NCBI RefSeq assembly: GCF_900446255.1
Contig: NZ_UIGI01000001.1
Coordinates: 2,382,763 to 2,446,762 of the forward strand
Source: Buttiauxella agrestis
Lineage (GTDB): Bacteria > Pseudomonadota > Gammaproteobacteria > Enterobacterales > Enterobacteriaceae
Length of the DNA: 64,000 nt
Reading direction: 5' to 3'
Shown here: positions 9,995 to 21,369 of the stretch, piece by piece
How positions within the stretch are numbered: position 1 is the first letter of the stretch
Layout: each line of letters begins with the position of its first letter
Translations under genes and position numbers: made by a program
Notes under the pieces: model-generated
What the model was told of the DNA's origin: nothing
What the model saw: only the letters and a program-made list of their open reading frames with translations
Database searches by the model: none

Positions 9995-11392
9995 ATGAAC
10001 AGAATCAAGAATGAACTGAATGCCCTGATGAACCGGGGCGTAGACCGGCATTTACGCCTTGCCGTAACGGGTTTAAGCCGCAGCGGTAAGACGGCTTTTA
10101 TCACCGCGATGGTGAATCAATTATTGAGCGTGCATAACGGTGCACGTTTGCCGTTACTGAACGCGGTGCGCGAAGAGCGCCTGCTGGGCGTAAAACGTGT
10201 GCCGCAGCGCGATTTAGGCATTCAGCGTTTTACCTATGATGAAGGACTGGCGCAGCTTTATGGCTCGCCGCCGAGTTGGCCGACGCCGACGCGTGGGGTG
10301 AGCGAAATGCGCCTGGCGCTGCGTTATCGCTCTAACGATTCGCTGCTGCGCCACTTTAAAGACACCTCGACGCTGTATCTGGAAATTGTCGATTACCCTG
10401 GCGAGTGGCTGCTGGACTTGCCGATGCTGGCGCAAAATTACCTCACCTGGTCGCGCCAGATGACCAGTTTATTGACGGGCGATCGCGGCGAGTGGTCAGC
10501 ACAGTGGCGTAAATTGTGTGAAGGGTTAGACCCGCTCGCGCCTGCCGATGAAAACCGACTGGCAGAAATATCCGAAGCCTGGACGGATTACCTGCTGCGT
10601 TGCAAGCGTGAAGGTTTGCACTTTATCCAGCCGGGGCGTTTTGTTCTGCCCGGTGATATGGCGGGAGCACCCGCGCTGCAATTCTTCCCGTGGCCGGATG
10701 TGGACGCCATCGGCGAGTCAAAACTTGCTCAGGCAGATAAAACCACCAACATCGGTATGCTGCGCACGCGCTTTGATTACTACTGCGACAAAGTGGTGAA
10801 GGGGTTCTATAAGAACCATTTCCTTAAATTTGATCGCCAGATTGTGCTGGTGGATTGCCTGCAACCGCTCAACAGCGGCCCGCAGGCATTTAACGACATG
10901 CGTCTGGCGCTAACACAACTGATGCAAAGTTTCCATTACGGCCAGCGCACGCTATTCCGCCGCCTGTTTTCACCGGTTATCGACAAACTGTTATTCGCCG
11001 CCACTAAGGCTGACCACGTGACCGTTGACCAACACGCCAACATGGTCGCGCTGCTTCAACAACTGGTGCAGGACGCCTGGCAAAATGCCGCGTTCGAAGG
11101 TATCGACATGGATTGCATGGGGCTTGCATCGGTGCAGGCGACGCAAAGCGGCCTGGTCGATGTGCGCGGAGAACAAATCCCGGCGTTACGCGGCAATCGT
11201 TTAAGTGATGGCGAGCCGTTAACGGTTTATCCCGGCGAAGTGCCTGCGCGTTTACCGGGCAGCGCATTCTGGGAAAAACAGGGTTTTCAGTTTGAACAGT
11301 TCCGCCCACAGGTGATGGATGTGGACAGGCCGATGCCGCACATTCGCATGGATGCGGCGCTGGAGTTTTTAATCGGGGATAAATTGCGATGA
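9995..11392 (+). CDS. ycjX: P-loop ATPase YcjX (DUF463)
   Basis: Conserved GTPase/ATPase-like protein of 465 residues, the same length as E. coli YcjX and highly similar throughout. A Walker A motif GLSRSGKT is at residues 26-33 and a DxPG-type motif [13 protein letters not shown] near residue 130. The physiological role is not established; it belongs to the heat-shock regulon in E. coli and is always paired with ycjF. Its last codon overlaps the ycjF start by four bases (ATGA). A sigma-32-like promoter precedes it. Confidence 0.94.
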   Translation: MNRIKNELNALMNRGVDRHLRLAVTGLSRSGKTAFITAMVNQLLSVHNGARLPLLNAVREERLLGVKRVPQRDLGIQRFTYDEGLAQLYGSPPSWPTPTRGVSEMRLALRYRSNDSLLRHFKDTSTLYLEIVDYPGEWLLDLPMLAQNYLTWSRQMTSLLTGDRGEWSAQWRKLCEGLDPLAPADENRLAEISEAWTDYLLRCKREGLHFIQPGRFVLPGDMAGAPALQFFPWPDVDAIGESKLAQADKTTNIGMLRTRFDYYCDKVVKGFYKNHFLKFDRQIVLVDCLQPLNSGPQAFNDMRLALTQLMQSFHYGQRTLFRRLFSPVIDKLLFAATKADHVTVDQHANMVALLQQLVQDAWQNAAFEGIDMDCMGLASVQATQSGLVDVRGEQIPALRGNRLSDGEPLTVYPGEVPARLPGSAFWEKQGFQFEQFRPQVMDVDRPMPHIRMDAALEFLIGDKLR

Positions 11393-12441
11393 ACGAACCA
11401 TTAAAACCGCGTATCGATTTTGCGCAACCGCTGGATGTGGAAAAAGCCGATACCTACAAAGCGCCGCATGCTTTTAGCGAGCCAGAGGCCGAAAAATTTA
11501 CGCCTGCGCTCAATACCTTAGATGACGTTGAAGACAATGGACAGGCGGAAGCCGTCATTGAAGCGGCGTTGCGCCCAAAACGTAGCCTGTGGCGGCGCAT
11601 GGTGCAGGTTGGGCTTGGACTGTTTGGGATAAGCGTCGTGGCGCAAGGCATCCAATGGACGCACAACGCTTATGTTACGCAGGACTGGATTGCCCTCGGC
11701 GGCGGCATTGCTGGCGGGCTGATTATTGCCGCCGGGGTCGGTTCTGTGGCTACGGAGTGGCGGCGTTTATGGCGCTTGCGCCAGCGTGCAGAAGAACGAG
11801 ATGAAGCCCGTGAATTAATGCACAGCCATGGCATGGGTAAGGGGAAAGCCTTCTGCGAAAAGCTGGCTCGTCAGGCCGGGCTGGATCAGGGTCATCCGGC
11901 GCTGCAACGCTGGTACGCCGCGATTCACGAAACACAAAACGACCGCGAAGTGGTGGAGCTGTATGCCCGGTTAGTTCAGCCGGTGCTGGATAACCAGGCG
12001 CGTAGGGAGATCAGCCGTTCTGCCGCTGAGTCCACGCTGATGATTGCCGTAAGTCCATTGGCTATGGTGGATATGGCGTTTATTGCCTGGCGAAATTTGC
12101 GTCTGATTAACCGTATTGCCACGGTGTATGGCATTGAACTGGGCTACTACAGCCGTATTCGGCTATTCCGTCTGGTGTTGTTAAACATCGCTTTTGCCGG
12201 TGCCAGCGAACTGGTGCGCGAAGTGGGGATGGACTGGATAGGCCAGGATCTCGCCGCAAGGCTTTCAACACGGGCAGCGCAAGGGATTGGCGCAGGTTTG
12301 CTGACCGCCCGTTTAGGGATTAAAGCGATGGAACTTTGCCGCCCATTGCCCTGGATTGAGAATGATAAGCCGCGTTTAGGTGATTTCCGTAAGCAGTTAC
12401 TCGAGCAATTAAAGGAGACAATCAGTAAACGCCCGGCGTAA
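11389..12441 (+). CDS. ycjF: UPF0283 inner membrane protein YcjF
   Basis: Membrane protein of 350 residues. An N-terminal polar region of about 70 residues is followed by two hydrophobic segments (about residues 75-95 and 100-122), a charged helical stretch rich in Arg and Glu, and a C-terminal domain with weakly hydrophobic helices ([15 protein letters not shown]). It is translationally coupled to ycjX and forms the conserved heat-shock pair with it. The function is unknown. Confidence 0.92.
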   Translation: MNEPLKPRIDFAQPLDVEKADTYKAPHAFSEPEAEKFTPALNTLDDVEDNGQAEAVIEAALRPKRSLWRRMVQVGLGLFGISVVAQGIQWTHNAYVTQDWIALGGGIAGGLIIAAGVGSVATEWRRLWRLRQRAEERDEARELMHSHGMGKGKAFCEKLARQAGLDQGHPALQRWYAAIHETQNDREVVELYARLVQPVLDNQARREISRSAAESTLMIAVSPLAMVDMAFIAWRNLRLINRIATVYGIELGYYSRIRLFRLVLLNIAFAGASELVREVGMDWIGQDLAARLSTRAAQGIGAGLLTARLGIKAMELCRPLPWIENDKPRLGDFRKQLLEQLKETISKRPA

Positions 12442-12543
12442 ATCCGCAAGCCCCCTGATGAAAATATTCAATATCGGTCGGTGAGTTCTCAGTTTTAAAG
12501 CGTCGGGTTCCTAAAATGGAAGGAATTTCATCCGGAGGGAACC

Positions 12544-13515
12544 ATGAAGCCTGAAAACAAAGTGCGCGTGCTGGAAAGGATCTCGCCGAAGATGAGCGAG
12601 ATCCTGGCATTTCAACAGGCGCATCCGCAGCCCGCCGTAGCTTCAAATGATTTTCCCGCGCAGCGGCAAGCCTACGATGAAGAGCGTCGTTACTGGAATG
12701 AGGGTGGCCCGCAGCTAATTAGCTGCCAGGATATTACCGTGCCGACCCCGCGGGGCGAAACTCACACCCGGATTTACACCGCGCAGCAATGCTCACCCGC
12801 GACACTCTTCTATCTGCACGGCGGCGGGTTTATTTTGGGCAATCTCGATACCCACGACAGGATCATGCGTCTGCTTTCGGACTATACCGGCTGCAACGTG
12901 ATCGGCATCGATTATCCTCTTTCCCCGGAAGCTAAATTCCCGCAGGCCATCGAAGACATCGTGTCCGTGTGCCAGTTCTATTCTCACCACGCCGAAAATT
13001 TTGCAGTAAATATGAAACAAATTGGTCTGGCGGGGGATTCTGCCGGGGCCATGCTGGCGCTGGCGTCTGCGCTTTGGCTCCGTGATAAACATATCCAGTG
13101 CGGTCAGGTGAAAGGGCTTTTGCTGTGGTACGGACTTTATGGTTTGCAGGATTCCGCTAGCAGACGCTTATACGGTGGCAGTTGGGATGGACTGAGCCAG
13201 GAGGATTTAGCCTTTTATGAAACGGCTTATCTCAACGATGCCAGCGAGCGTGAATCGCCGTATTACTGCCTGTTTAACAACAATCTGAGTGATGCCGTCC
13301 CGCCGTGTTTTATCGCCACGGCCGAGTTCGATCCGCTGATTGATGACAGCGTGGCGCTCTACCAGACACTACAAGAACATGGGCAGGATTGCCGCTACCA
13401 AATGTATCCTGGGACGCTGCACGCTTTTTTGCATTACTCACGCATGATGGATATTGCCGATGAGGCGCTGCGCGATGGCGCGCGCTATTTTCGTCAGCAG
13501 TTGTGCGGGAACTGA
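12544..13515 (+). CDS. aes: Acetyl esterase Aes
   Basis: Alpha/beta-hydrolase of the hormone-sensitive-lipase family, 323 residues (E. coli Aes 319). It hydrolyses short-chain acyl esters, and E. coli Aes also binds MalT and inhibits it. The oxyanion-hole motif HGGG is at residues 92-95, the nucleophile in GDSAG (Ser166), and the remaining triad members are Asp263 (AEFDP) and His293 (TLHAFL). GGAGGGAACC precedes the ATG. In K-12 aes lies far away near the adk-hemH-gsk region, so its place between ycjF and caiF is a local difference. It stands alone, with 102 and 29 bases to its neighbours. Confidence 0.93.
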   Translation: MKPENKVRVLERISPKMSEILAFQQAHPQPAVASNDFPAQRQAYDEERRYWNEGGPQLISCQDITVPTPRGETHTRIYTAQQCSPATLFYLHGGGFILGNLDTHDRIMRLLSDYTGCNVIGIDYPLSPEAKFPQAIEDIVSVCQFYSHHAENFAVNMKQIGLAGDSAGAMLALASALWLRDKHIQCGQVKGLLLWYGLYGLQDSASRRLYGGSWDGLSQEDLAFYETAYLNDASERESPYYCLFNNNLSDAVPPCFIATAEFDPLIDDSVALYQTLQEHGQDCRYQMYPGTLHAFLHYSRMMDIADEALRDGARYFRQQLCGN

Positions 13516-13544
13516 ATTTTTAGTTTGTCTTTTAGGGAGTCTGT

Positions 13545-13940
13545 ATGAGTGAGAAATGTATTGATAAGCCGTTGTATTTAATCATCGCCGATTGGGTCAT
13601 GGCGCAAAATCGCTGGGTCAGCGCCAAAGAAATTGCGGGTGAATTTAATATCGAGCACTGCAAAGCCATTAATACGGTGTCGTATATTCTGGCGGATGTG
13701 GGGGAAATTGAGTGTGAAACCAAAACCATGCCTAATCAGCTTGAGGGCCGAGGATGTCAGTGCCAGCGATTATTGAAGATCAGTAATATTGATAAGCAGT
13801 TGTACGCCCGGTTAGAAGCTGCAAACGAGGAAAAAGAGACTTTCCGCTCCGCCACACCACGTCTGGCGTCAGTGCCGCCGGGCGAGCTTAATCGCGAGCA
13901 GAAGTGGCAGTGGATGTTGTCGAAAACCCAGCGCAGGTGA
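13545..13940 (+). CDS. caiF: Carnitine operon activator CaiF
   Basis: DNA-binding activator of 131 residues, the length of E. coli CaiF, with the same conserved core (EGRGCQCQRL near residue 67) and C-terminus (LNREQKWQWMLSKTQRR). It activates the divergent caiTABCDE and fixABCX operons anaerobically in the presence of carnitine, together with CRP. The N-terminal part resembles a winged helix-turn-helix (AKEIAGEFNIEHCKAINTV). Its putative target sites are visible about 7.4 kb away between caiT and fixA. It converges on caiE, with a strong hairpin between them. Confidence 0.94.
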   Translation: MSEKCIDKPLYLIIADWVMAQNRWVSAKEIAGEFNIEHCKAINTVSYILADVGEIECETKTMPNQLEGRGCQCQRLLKISNIDKQLYARLEAANEEKETFRSATPRLASVPPGELNREQKWQWMLSKTQRR

Positions 13941-13948
13941 GGAGGGTG

Positions 13949-13992
13949 ATGTGGGGTGGATTGGCGTTCTCGCTTATCCACCCCACATTTGT
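13949..13992 (+). terminator. Terminator between caiF and caiE
   Basis: A perfect 13-base-pair stem (ATGTGGGGTGGAT at 13949-13961 and ATCCACCCCACAT at 13976-13988, 14-base loop) is followed by TTGTTTT on the + strand. It sits 8 bases past the caiF stop and just beyond the caiE stop, so it probably serves both genes. Confidence 0.8.
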
Positions 13993-13994
13993 TT

Positions 13995-14588
13995 TCACAA
14001 ATGCTTCGGCCTCACGTCGGTCGTGCCGCGTAATCTGGGGCGGTTAACTTCAACCTCACACAACGGCTCAGTTTGATGAAGCGAGAGGTGGCAGCGGGCA
14101 GCCAGGTCCTGGTACTCTTGGGTATTGAGCTGTTTCCAGTGAAGTTCTTCATCTGTCACCGCACGAAGAAAGCGAGCGGGGCTGCCGACCAGCATTTGCC
14201 TCGGTGTGCCGATAAACCCAGCTTTAACAAAACTCATCGCCGCAACAATACTCTCTTCGCCAATCACCGCGCCATCCATCACCACGCTATTCATGCCGAT
14301 CAGCGCATCACGTCCTACAATGCAACCATGCAAAATTGCGCCATGGCCGATATGTCCGCATTCATGCACGATGGTGTCAGTATCGCAGTAACCATGCATG
14401 ATGCAGCTATCCTGAATGTTGGCTCCGGCCTCGATAATCAGGCGGCCATAGTCGCCACGTAGTGAAGCATGCGGGCCGATGTAAACCCGAGCGCCGATGA
14501 TCACATCCCCAATGATCACCGCCGTTGGATGGACCCAGGCGGTAGGGTGTACAACGGGCGTTAGCCCTTCGAACGAGTAATAACTCAT
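13995..14588 (-). CDS. caiE: Carnitine operon protein CaiE
   Basis: Left-handed beta-helix protein of the gamma-carbonic-anhydrase/PaaY family, 197 residues (E. coli CaiE 196). Hexapeptide repeats run from about residue 10 to 130, including the conserved histidines in IMHGYCD and [12 protein letters not shown]. coli CaiE is reported to stimulate the CaiB and CaiD activities, perhaps in cofactor synthesis. MSYYSFEG is chosen as the start over an ATG four codons upstream because GGAGAACATA precedes it and the family starts there. It is the last gene of the cai operon, after caiD. Confidence 0.93.
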   Translation of the reverse strand: MSYYSFEGLTPVVHPTAWVHPTAVIIGDVIIGARVYIGPHASLRGDYGRLIIEAGANIQDSCIMHGYCDTDTIVHECGHIGHGAILHGCIVGRDALIGMNSVVMDGAVIGEESIVAAMSFVKAGFIGTPRQMLVGSPARFLRAVTDEELHWKQLNTQEYQDLAARCHLSLHQTEPLCEVEVNRPRLRGTTDVRPKHL

Positions 14589-14607
14589 TATGTTCTCCAT
14601 CGTGAAA

Positions 14608-14630
14608 ACGCTCCGGGCTGTCCGGAGCGT
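14608..14630 (-). repeat. Intercistronic hairpin caiD-caiE
   Basis: A perfect 9-base-pair inverted repeat (ACGCTCCGG / CCGGAGCGT, 5-base loop) fills much of the 48-base gap between the caiD stop and the caiE start. No T run follows, so it is more likely an mRNA-stability or processing structure than a full terminator. Confidence 0.6.
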
Positions 14631-14636
14631 TGCCGG

Positions 14637-15422
14637 TTATCTACCTTTCCAAAGCGGTTCGCGTTTCTCGGCAAACGCCTGCGGCCCTTCGAGCGCATCT
14701 TCGGAATGCAGCACGCCCGGATAATGCTTAAGTGCGCCGCTACGCATCAGGCGATAACCGGACTCAATCGGCAATTCGCGGGTGGCGCGATAAATTTCTT
14801 TCAGGGCGGCAATGGCAAGCGGCGCGCTGGAGACAATTTGTGCCGCCAGTTCCCTGGCGCATGTCATTAACGCATCCGGACTGACCACGCGATTGACGAT
14901 CCCCCAGTGCAGCGCTTCTGTTGCATCCATGCGTCTGCCAGTCATCACCATTTCGTTGACGAGGGCAGGCGGTAAGATTTTCGGTAAACGCAGCACGCCG
15001 CCGCTATCAGGTACGATGCCTAACTTCGCTTCAGGCAGCGCAAAGCTGGCGTTGTCAGAACAGATAATCATGTCTGCTGCCAACGCCAGCTCGAACCCGC
15101 CACCAAATGCGTAGCCGTTGACGGCGGCAATCACCGGTTTATCCAGGTTGAAGATTTCCGTCAGCCCGGCAAAACCGCCGGGACCAAAATCGGCATCCGG
15201 TGCTTCACCTTCGGCGGCGGATTTCAGATCCCAACCGGCGGAGAAAAATCGCTCACCGGCTCCGGTAATAATCGCGACACGTAATGAAGCGTCGTCACGG
15301 AATTGCAGAAAAGCTTCGCCCATTTTGATGCTGGTAGCGGCGTCAATGGCATTGGCTTTTGGCCGATTGAGGACTATCTCCAGGACCGGGCCGTTACGGG
15401 TAATCTCTAGTGCATCGTTCAT
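14637..15422 (-). CDS. caiD: Crotonobetainyl-CoA hydratase CaiD
   Basis: Enoyl-CoA hydratase/isomerase family enzyme, 261 residues, hydrating crotonobetainyl-CoA to L-carnitinyl-CoA (reversible). The CoA-binding and oxyanion-hole segments are visible (FSAGWDLK near residue 65, [16 protein letters not shown] near 103-118), as is the acidic catalytic segment [25 protein letters not shown] at 15422 is preferred over the ATG six codons upstream, because AGGA precedes it at a normal distance and the length equals E. coli CaiD. Only four bases separate it from the caiC stop. Confidence 0.95.
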   Translation of the reverse strand: MNDALEITRNGPVLEIVLNRPKANAIDAATSIKMGEAFLQFRDDASLRVAIITGAGERFFSAGWDLKSAAEGEAPDADFGPGGFAGLTEIFNLDKPVIAAVNGYAFGGGFELALAADMIICSDNASFALPEAKLGIVPDSGGVLRLPKILPPALVNEMVMTGRRMDATEALHWGIVNRVVSPDALMTCARELAAQIVSSAPLAIAALKEIYRATRELPIESGYRLMRSGALKHYPGVLHSEDALEGPQAFAEKREPLWKGR

Positions 15423-15426
15423 TGTG

Positions 15427-16998
15427 TTATTCCTTTTCACTGGATGACTGAAGCTGTTTTTTAATCACTTTTCCCGAGCAGTTGCGCGGTAAATCCTGAC
15501 GGATCTCCACAAAAGAGGGGACTTTGAATTTCGCCATGCTCGATTCGCAATAACTGAAAAATTCGTGCTGGCTGAAGCTTTCCCCTTCGTGGAGAACGAT
15601 AAAGGCCTTAATCGCCTGGTCGCGGATGACATCGGGAATGCCGATCACCGCCACGTCCTGAACTTTGGGATGCGAGGAGATAATGTTTTCGATTTCGCTA
15701 CAGGAGATGTTTTCCCCGCCGCGTTTGATCATGTTGCTACTGCGATCGACGAAATAGAAAAAGCTCTCTTCGTCCTGATAACCGCAATCGCCGGTATGTA
15801 ACCAGCCGTCGTGGTACGCCTGGGCGGTGGCTTCTGGCTGATGGTAATACTCTTTAAACAGCGTTTTCCCCGGCACGCCTTTAATGCAGATTTCGCCAAT
15901 TTCCCCCGCCGGAACGACATCGTTATGGCTATTGCGGATTTGTGCCTCGTAGCCAAAACCCGTGCGGCCGATAGAGGGCCAGCGGCGCTTGTCTCCGGGG
16001 CGGTCGCCAATTATCCCAACGATGGTTTCCGTCATACCGTAAGAGGTCAGTAGCCGTACTCCAAAGCGGGTAATAAAGGCTTCTTTTTCTTCGACGGCTA
16101 GATTGAGATAGAACAAAACTTCACGCAGATGATGCTGGTTTTCGCCAGCGGCGGGCGGCTGGGCCAGTAGGGTTCTGATCATCATGGGGATACATTCGGT
16201 GACCGTGGCCTGGTATTTCAGGATCTGGCTCCAGAAGGCGCGGGCGCTGTATTTTTCTAACAGCACGAAAGTGGCTCCTGCGCTGAAGGCCGCCATGGCT
16301 GCCGTACACTGGCAATCGATATGAAACGCGGGCATCACGGTGAGATACACATCATCGCTGCGCAAAGCGCACTGCCAGGCGGTGTAATAACCTGCGAAGC
16401 GCAAATTGTAGTGGGTAATGACCACCCCTTTCGGGCGCGACGTGGTGCCGGAGGTAAACAGAATTTCGGCCGTGTCATCCACACTCAGCTCCACGAGAGT
16501 GGAAAGCTCAGGTGACTGCCGCTGTCTGAGTTGCGAAAAATCGAGCGTCGTCGCGCCCGTGAGGTTTTCCTGGTCCGAAATCAGAAGAATACCTTCAAGC
16601 GAGGTGCTATTTTCGCGCAGGATTTGCTGGTACATCGGAGAAAAATTGTCGGTGGTGACCACCATCCGCGCCTGGCAGTTTTGAACCAACCAGGTGCTTT
16701 CCTCGGCTAAAAAACGTGCGTTGATCGGCACCATAATCGCCCCAATTTTCGCCAGCCCAAACCAGCAAAAAATAAACTCCGGGCAGTTGTCCAGATGCAG
16801 TGCGATCTTGTCGCCTTTTTTCACACCCAGTTCGAGGAAAAGGTTAGCGGTACGGTTAATTTCCTCATTCAGCGTACAGTAGCTAAATTGCCGGACTACA
16901 CCCCTTGCAGACTCGAAAATGAGTGCGGTTTTGTTGCCGTTTAACTCGGCCAAATCGTCCCACATTTGCCGCAAGTTTTGTCCATCTGGAAGATCCAT
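15427..16998 (-). CDS. caiC: Crotonobetaine/carnitine-CoA ligase CaiC
   Basis: ATP-dependent acyl-CoA ligase of the ANL family, 523 residues (E. coli CaiC about 517). It forms the CoA thioester of carnitine, crotonobetaine or gamma-butyrobetaine and so primes the CoA-transfer cycle run by CaiB. The AMP-binding P-loop [12 protein letters not shown] is near residue 172, YGMTET near 320, the adenylate motif WLHTGDCGY near 400, and the C-terminal lysine in [12 protein letters not shown] near 512. It lies between caiB and caiD on the same strand. Confidence 0.95.
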   Translation of the reverse strand: MDLPDGQNLRQMWDDLAELNGNKTALIFESARGVVRQFSYCTLNEEINRTANLFLELGVKKGDKIALHLDNCPEFIFCWFGLAKIGAIMVPINARFLAEESTWLVQNCQARMVVTTDNFSPMYQQILRENSTSLEGILLISDQENLTGATTLDFSQLRQRQSPELSTLVELSVDDTAEILFTSGTTSRPKGVVITHYNLRFAGYYTAWQCALRSDDVYLTVMPAFHIDCQCTAAMAAFSAGATFVLLEKYSARAFWSQILKYQATVTECIPMMIRTLLAQPPAAGENQHHLREVLFYLNLAVEEKEAFITRFGVRLLTSYGMTETIVGIIGDRPGDKRRWPSIGRTGFGYEAQIRNSHNDVVPAGEIGEICIKGVPGKTLFKEYYHQPEATAQAYHDGWLHTGDCGYQDEESFFYFVDRSSNMIKRGGENISCSEIENIISSHPKVQDVAVIGIPDVIRDQAIKAFIVLHEGESFSQHEFFSYCESSMAKFKVPSFVEIRQDLPRNCSGKVIKKQLQSSSEKE

Positions 16999-17029
16999 TT
17001 AACGCTTATCCCACCCTGACACGCCGATG

Positions 17030-17058
17030 GCTCAAACGGCTGAAATACCCGTTTGAGC
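17030..17058 (-). repeat. Intercistronic hairpin caiB-caiC
   Basis: A perfect 10-base-pair stem (GCTCAAACGG / CCGTTTGAGC, 9-base loop) lies in the 70-base gap between the caiB stop and the caiC start. No T run follows in the direction of transcription. Confidence 0.6.
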
Positions 17059-17068
17059 TAATCAGACG

Positions 17069-18292
17069 CTATTCCTGAGTTTTAGCCAGTCCCTTTTCGA
17101 CCAGCCCCCTGATATCGGCTTCGCTGTAACCCATGCTTTGCAGAATATCGGCAGTATCCATGCCATGAGTGGGCATACTTCGCCAAATCTTTCCGGGGTG
17201 ATTTTTGAACTTCGGCATCACATTCGGACCTTTGCAGGTATTGCCGTCGAGGGTTTGCCATTCGGTGATGGATTCGCGGGCGATATACTGCGGGTTGGTT
17301 TCCAGCTCAGGAATGGTCAACACTTTGGCGCTGGCGATGTTCAGCTGCGCCAGACGTGCCAGCGCCTGCTCGATGGTGAGCGTTCCCAGCCAGGCGTCCA
17401 GCTTCTCTTCAACCAGAGGGCCATAGGGGCATTCCACGCGGTGAATCAACTGCGTTCCTTCCGGGATTTCCGGCGTCCCGAGCAGGTGCGCAAGTCCGAT
17501 ATCGGAGAAGATCTCCTGAATCTGCGTGATGCCGACGATTTCCATCACAATGTAACCGTCGCTACAGGTATACAACCCACAGCCCGCGTAGTACGGATCT
17601 TTGCCTTTGGTCATTCGCGGGCAAACTTCAGCGCCGTTGAAATAATCCATCATGAAATACTGGCCCATGCGCAGCATGACTTCGTACATCGCAATATCAA
17701 TACTTTCGCCTTTCCCCGTCAGGCGTGATTTGTAGAGCGCGGCAAGCGCCGAGGTGGTGGCCGTCATGCCGGAAAAATAATCTGCGGTGTATGGGAAGGC
17801 CGGCATCGGCTGGTCTTTATCGCCGTTCTGAATCAGATAACCGCTGAATGCCTGAGCAATGGTGTTGTAGGCGGGCAGGTTGGTGTACTGCGGGTCGCCG
17901 TATTGCCCAAAGCCGGATAAATGCGCAATCACCAGGCGCGGATTGTGCTGCCACAATAATTCGTCAGTGATGCCCCGGCGGGCAAACGCCGGACCTTTGC
18001 TGGCTTCAATGAAAATATCCGTGGTTTCCATCAGCTTCAGAAAGGCTTCACGACCTTCATCCTTGAAAATATTGAGCGAAAGGGCGCGCAAATTCCGGCG
18101 TGAAAGTTGCGGATAATGCGGTTGAACACGAATGGTATCGGCCCAGGCGACGTTCTCTATCCAGATAACCTCTGCGCCCCATTCAGCAAACATCTGTCCG
18201 GCAAACGGCCCGGCAATTTCAATTCCGGAAAAAACAACCCGCAGCCCGGACAACGGGCCAAACTCGGGCATGGGTAAATGAGTGGCCATCAT
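17069..18292 (-). CDS. caiB: L-carnitine CoA-transferase CaiB
   Basis: Class III CoA-transferase, 407 residues (E. coli CaiB 405). It moves CoA from gamma-butyrobetainyl-CoA or crotonobetainyl-CoA to L-carnitine. The catalytic aspartate lies in YTADYFSG near residue 170, as in E. coli Asp169. Two adjacent ATG codons (18292 and 18289) follow AAGGA; either gives a good product, and the second fits E. coli slightly better. The open frame continues five more codons upstream but lacks a ribosome site there. Confidence 0.95.
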   Translation of the reverse strand: MMATHLPMPEFGPLSGLRVVFSGIEIAGPFAGQMFAEWGAEVIWIENVAWADTIRVQPHYPQLSRRNLRALSLNIFKDEGREAFLKLMETTDIFIEASKGPAFARRGITDELLWQHNPRLVIAHLSGFGQYGDPQYTNLPAYNTIAQAFSGYLIQNGDKDQPMPAFPYTADYFSGMTATTSALAALYKSRLTGKGESIDIAMYEVMLRMGQYFMMDYFNGAEVCPRMTKGKDPYYAGCGLYTCSDGYIVMEIVGITQIQEIFSDIGLAHLLGTPEIPEGTQLIHRVECPYGPLVEEKLDAWLGTLTIEQALARLAQLNIASAKVLTIPELETNPQYIARESITEWQTLDGNTCKGPNVMPKFKNHPGKIWRSMPTHGMDTADILQSMGYSEADIRGLVEKGLAKTQE

Positions 18293-18322
18293 GTGATTCC
18301 TTATCATGTGTGGGGAGCCTAA

Positions 18323-18344
18323 CCCTCTCCCAAACGGGAGAGGG
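18323..18344 (-). repeat. CCCTCTCC-type intergenic hairpin (copy 1)
   Basis: A perfect 9-base-pair stem (CCCTCTCCC / GGGAGAGGG with a 4-base loop) lies in the 65-base gap between caiA and caiB. A close relative occurs at 42401-42424, so this is probably a dispersed enterobacterial intergenic hairpin rather than a cai-specific element. Confidence 0.7.
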
Positions 18345-18357
18345 ATGGGGCAATGGA

Positions 18358-19500
18358 TCAGCGATACTGTTTGAGCACCGAACGCCCAAGCGTCAGAATC
18401 TGCATTTCATCAGAGCCGCCAGAAACACGGTCCACGCGCAGGTCGCGCCAGAAGCGGGTGATACGGTGATTTCCGGCAATCCCTACGCCGCCCAGCACCT
18501 GCATGGAAGAATCGACCACTTCAAAAGCGGCATTCGCGCAGAAGTATTTGCACATGGCGGCATCACCCGAGGTGATAAGTCCGTTGTCGCTCTTCCACGC
18601 GGTTTCCAGAAGCATGTTTTTCATCGAATTGAGCTTGATCGCCATGTGGGCAAATTTTTCCTGAATCAGCTGGAAGCGCCCGATGGTTTCGCCAAACTGC
18701 ACACGCTGATTGGCGTATCGCGCCGCGTCTTCAAAGGCGCACATGGCGGTGCCATAGTTAGTGAGGGCAACGAGGAAACGCTCGTGGTCAAACTCTTCTT
18801 TCACGCGGTTAAACCCGTTGCCTTCGCGGCCAAACATGTCTTTTTCATCCAGTTCGACATTATCGAAGGTCAGTTCGCAGCAGCTATCCATGCGCAGGCC
18901 GAGTTTTTCCAGCTTGTTGATTTTGATGCCCGGTAAACTCATATCGAGGCACCATTCGGTGAATACCGCTTTATCCGGGGAAGCGGAATCACGCGCCATC
19001 ACCACCACGTACGGGGTGTAGGCGCTGCTGGTGATAAAGCACTTGCTGCCCGTCAGATAAACTTTGCCGTTTTTGCGGGTATAGGTGGTTTGCAGGCTGC
19101 CGACATCGGAACCGGCACCCGGTTCGGTGATGGCGGAGTTCCACATCTGCTTGCCTGTGCCGCGAAACGCCATGATTTTGTCAATTTGCTCCTGGCTGCC
19201 TTCACGCAGGAAGGTATTAAACCCGCCGGGAAGTTGATAAAGCACATAGGTCGGCGCACCCAGACGGCCAAGCTCCATCCAGACGGCGGCAAGGGTGACA
19301 AACCCGGCGTCCAGCCCACCGTGTTCTTCGGGTATGAGCAGGCTATCGATATCCATATCCGCCAGCGCCTTCACAAAGCGCTCCGGATACACGCTGTCTT
19401 TGTCGCACTGAGCGAAATAGGTTTCCCAGTTTTCGCTGGCCATTAATTCACGGATGCCAGCAACAAACAGTTCCTGCTCATCATTGAGTCTAAAATCCAT
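18358..19500 (-). CDS. caiA: Crotonobetainyl-CoA reductase CaiA
   Basis: Acyl-CoA-dehydrogenase-family flavoprotein, 380 residues, the same length as E. coli CaiA. It reduces crotonobetainyl-CoA to gamma-butyrobetainyl-CoA, using electrons delivered through the FixAB flavoprotein and FixCX. Family signatures are visible: the FAD/substrate segment [16 protein letters not shown] near residue 120 and the C-terminal segment [19 protein letters not shown] near 340. It is preceded by caiT with a 29-base gap. Confidence 0.95.
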   Translation of the reverse strand: MDFRLNDEQELFVAGIRELMASENWETYFAQCDKDSVYPERFVKALADMDIDSLLIPEEHGGLDAGFVTLAAVWMELGRLGAPTYVLYQLPGGFNTFLREGSQEQIDKIMAFRGTGKQMWNSAITEPGAGSDVGSLQTTYTRKNGKVYLTGSKCFITSSAYTPYVVVMARDSASPDKAVFTEWCLDMSLPGIKINKLEKLGLRMDSCCELTFDNVELDEKDMFGREGNGFNRVKEEFDHERFLVALTNYGTAMCAFEDAARYANQRVQFGETIGRFQLIQEKFAHMAIKLNSMKNMLLETAWKSDNGLITSGDAAMCKYFCANAAFEVVDSSMQVLGGVGIAGNHRITRFWRDLRVDRVSGGSDEMQILTLGRSVLKQYR

Positions 19501-19529
19501 CTCTGTAACCTCTTAATATATTGATTAAA

Positions 19530-21044
19530 TTAGTCTTTCCAGTGCGTTTTTGCGTCTTTGATAAACGAAAGCGTGACCATAATGTTGACGAAGAACAGCG
19601 GACAACCCCCGGCGATAATCGCCGTCTGTATGGGTTTTAGCCCGCCGAGTGCCAGCAGCACGATGCCAATCACACCCACCAGCACCGACCAGCCGATACG
19701 CACCAGCAATGGCGGTTCGTCACCGTCTTTCATCGAGCGACAGGTCGACATCGCGAGGGTGTAAGAGCAGGCATTGATGAGCGTGACGGTGGCGATAAAG
19801 CAGAGAATGAAGAATCCCCAGATAGTGGCGGTTTTGAGCGGCAGCGCGGCCCATGTTTCGATGATGGCGCGCGGCACGCCGTGCAGCTTGATAAGCTCAG
19901 GAATGTTGATCACGTTCTGATCGATTAACTGTAAGGTGTTGCTGCCAAGAATGGTCCACAGTAGCCAGGTCGCAGCGGTCAGTCCGGCGACCATGCCGAG
20001 GCACAGTTCGCGCACGGTGCGGCCTTTAGAAATACGCGCAAGGAAGATGCTCATCTGGATGGCGTAAATCACCCACCAGGCCCAGTAGAAAACGGTCCAC
20101 CCCTGTGGGAATCCGCTTTTGGCGATAGGGTCGGTGTAAAACAGCATACGCGGCAGATACATCAACAGCGTACCCACGGAGTCCGTGAAGTAGTTCATGA
20201 TGAAGCTGGCACCGCTGACGATAAACACCCAGCCGAGGATCAGGAAACTCAGATAGCTGCGGACGTCGCTGGCGATTTTCACCCCTTTTTGCAGGCCGCA
20301 TGCCACGCAAATGGCATTAAGAATGATCCAGCAGGTGATGATGATGGCATCCAGTTGCAGCGTGTGCGGAATGCCGAACAGGTACTGAATACACTCGGTC
20401 ACGAGCGGCGTCGCCAGTCCCAGACTGGTGCCCATCGCAAAGATTAACGCCACCAGATAAAAGTTATCGATGATGGTGCCGATAAGCCCGTTGGCGTGTT
20501 TTTCCCCCATCAGCGGGACAAGCGTACTACTTGGGCGGATCACATCGATTTTGCGCACAAAGAAGAAGTAAGCGAAGGCCACCGAAAGGAAGCTGTACGT
20601 GGCCCATGGCAGCGGCCCCCAGTGCAGCAGGCTGTACGCCAGACCTAACTCTTTCGCCTGCACGGAATAGGGTGCGAGGCCAAACGGCGGGCTGGAGATG
20701 TAGTAATAAATCTCAATCGACCCCCAGAACAACACGGCGGCGGAAGTGCAGGAGGCGAACATCATGAAAACCCAGCTGGTGGTGCTGAATTCCGGTGGCT
20801 CATCCCCAAGACGTTTTTTGGCATAACGGCCAAAAACCAGCCAGAACCAGCCGCCGAACATCACGACCATGTACCATTCGAAAGCCCAACCCCAAACGTT
20901 CGTGACATAACTAAAAACAGCATTAATCACGGTATTGGCGGCACCCAGATCGCGAACCGTAAGCCAACAGAGAATGCCGACGATAATTAGCGGTGGGAAA
21001 AAAACTTTTGGCTCTATTCCCACCTTTTTCTTTTCATTGCTCAT
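19530..21044 (-). CDS. caiT: L-carnitine/gamma-butyrobetaine antiporter CaiT
   Basis: BCCT-family transporter, 504 residues as in E. coli, with about twelve hydrophobic segments. It exchanges external L-carnitine for the end product gamma-butyrobetaine without ion coupling. The conserved tryptophan-rich substrate segment [21 protein letters not shown] is near residues 325-345. It is the promoter-proximal gene of the cai operon; the 430-base region before it is shared with fixA. Confidence 0.96.
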   Translation of the reverse strand: MSNEKKKVGIEPKVFFPPLIIVGILCWLTVRDLGAANTVINAVFSYVTNVWGWAFEWYMVVMFGGWFWLVFGRYAKKRLGDEPPEFSTTSWVFMMFASCTSAAVLFWGSIEIYYYISSPPFGLAPYSVQAKELGLAYSLLHWGPLPWATYSFLSVAFAYFFFVRKIDVIRPSSTLVPLMGEKHANGLIGTIIDNFYLVALIFAMGTSLGLATPLVTECIQYLFGIPHTLQLDAIIITCWIILNAICVACGLQKGVKIASDVRSYLSFLILGWVFIVSGASFIMNYFTDSVGTLLMYLPRMLFYTDPIAKSGFPQGWTVFYWAWWVIYAIQMSIFLARISKGRTVRELCLGMVAGLTAATWLLWTILGSNTLQLIDQNVINIPELIKLHGVPRAIIETWAALPLKTATIWGFFILCFIATVTLINACSYTLAMSTCRSMKDGDEPPLLVRIGWSVLVGVIGIVLLALGGLKPIQTAIIAGGCPLFFVNIMVTLSFIKDAKTHWKD

Positions 21045-21199
21045 AGTTAAATTCCGCTTTTATATGGCGTGAATAAGGATATTTAAAATATTCAATTTGT
21101 TATTTGTCTAAATTTAAATCGGCTAATTTCATTGCAGGGATGATTTCTCCTGGTGGTATAAAACTCCGCTCTATAATGAGAACTAATAAACGCCTGTTC

Positions 21200-21215
21200 T
21201 GTTAAGTTCGTCACA
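21200..21215. promoter_or_regulatory. Putative CRP-binding site
   Basis: TGTTA-AGTTCG-TCACA matches the CRP consensus TGTGA-N6-TCACA at nine of ten positions. It lies about 156 bases before the caiT start, in the region where CRP is known to co-activate the E. coli cai and fix operons. Confidence 0.6.
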
Positions 21216-21310
21216 TTTGTTTTTGTCATAACCATTTAATTAACATTTTTATTAAATTACTTAAAAACAATAAGTTGTGTGTTAATTTGTGGTTTTGTTA
21301 TCTTGCGGCG

Positions 21311-21343
21311 TTCAATATTGGTGAGTCAGGTAGCAATATTGAA
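21311..21343. promoter_or_regulatory. CaiF operator (inverted repeat)
   Basis: TTCAATATTG at 21311-21320 and its exact reverse complement CAATATTGAA at 21334-21343 are separated by 13 bases. From memory, E. coli CaiF sites are described as inverted half-sites of about 11 bases with a 13-base spacer, so the architecture agrees. The position, about 131 bases before fixA and 266 before caiT, suits activation of the fix promoter. Confidence 0.75.
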
Positions 21344-21369
21344 TATCCTCCCTTTCTCTCAGCCATATC

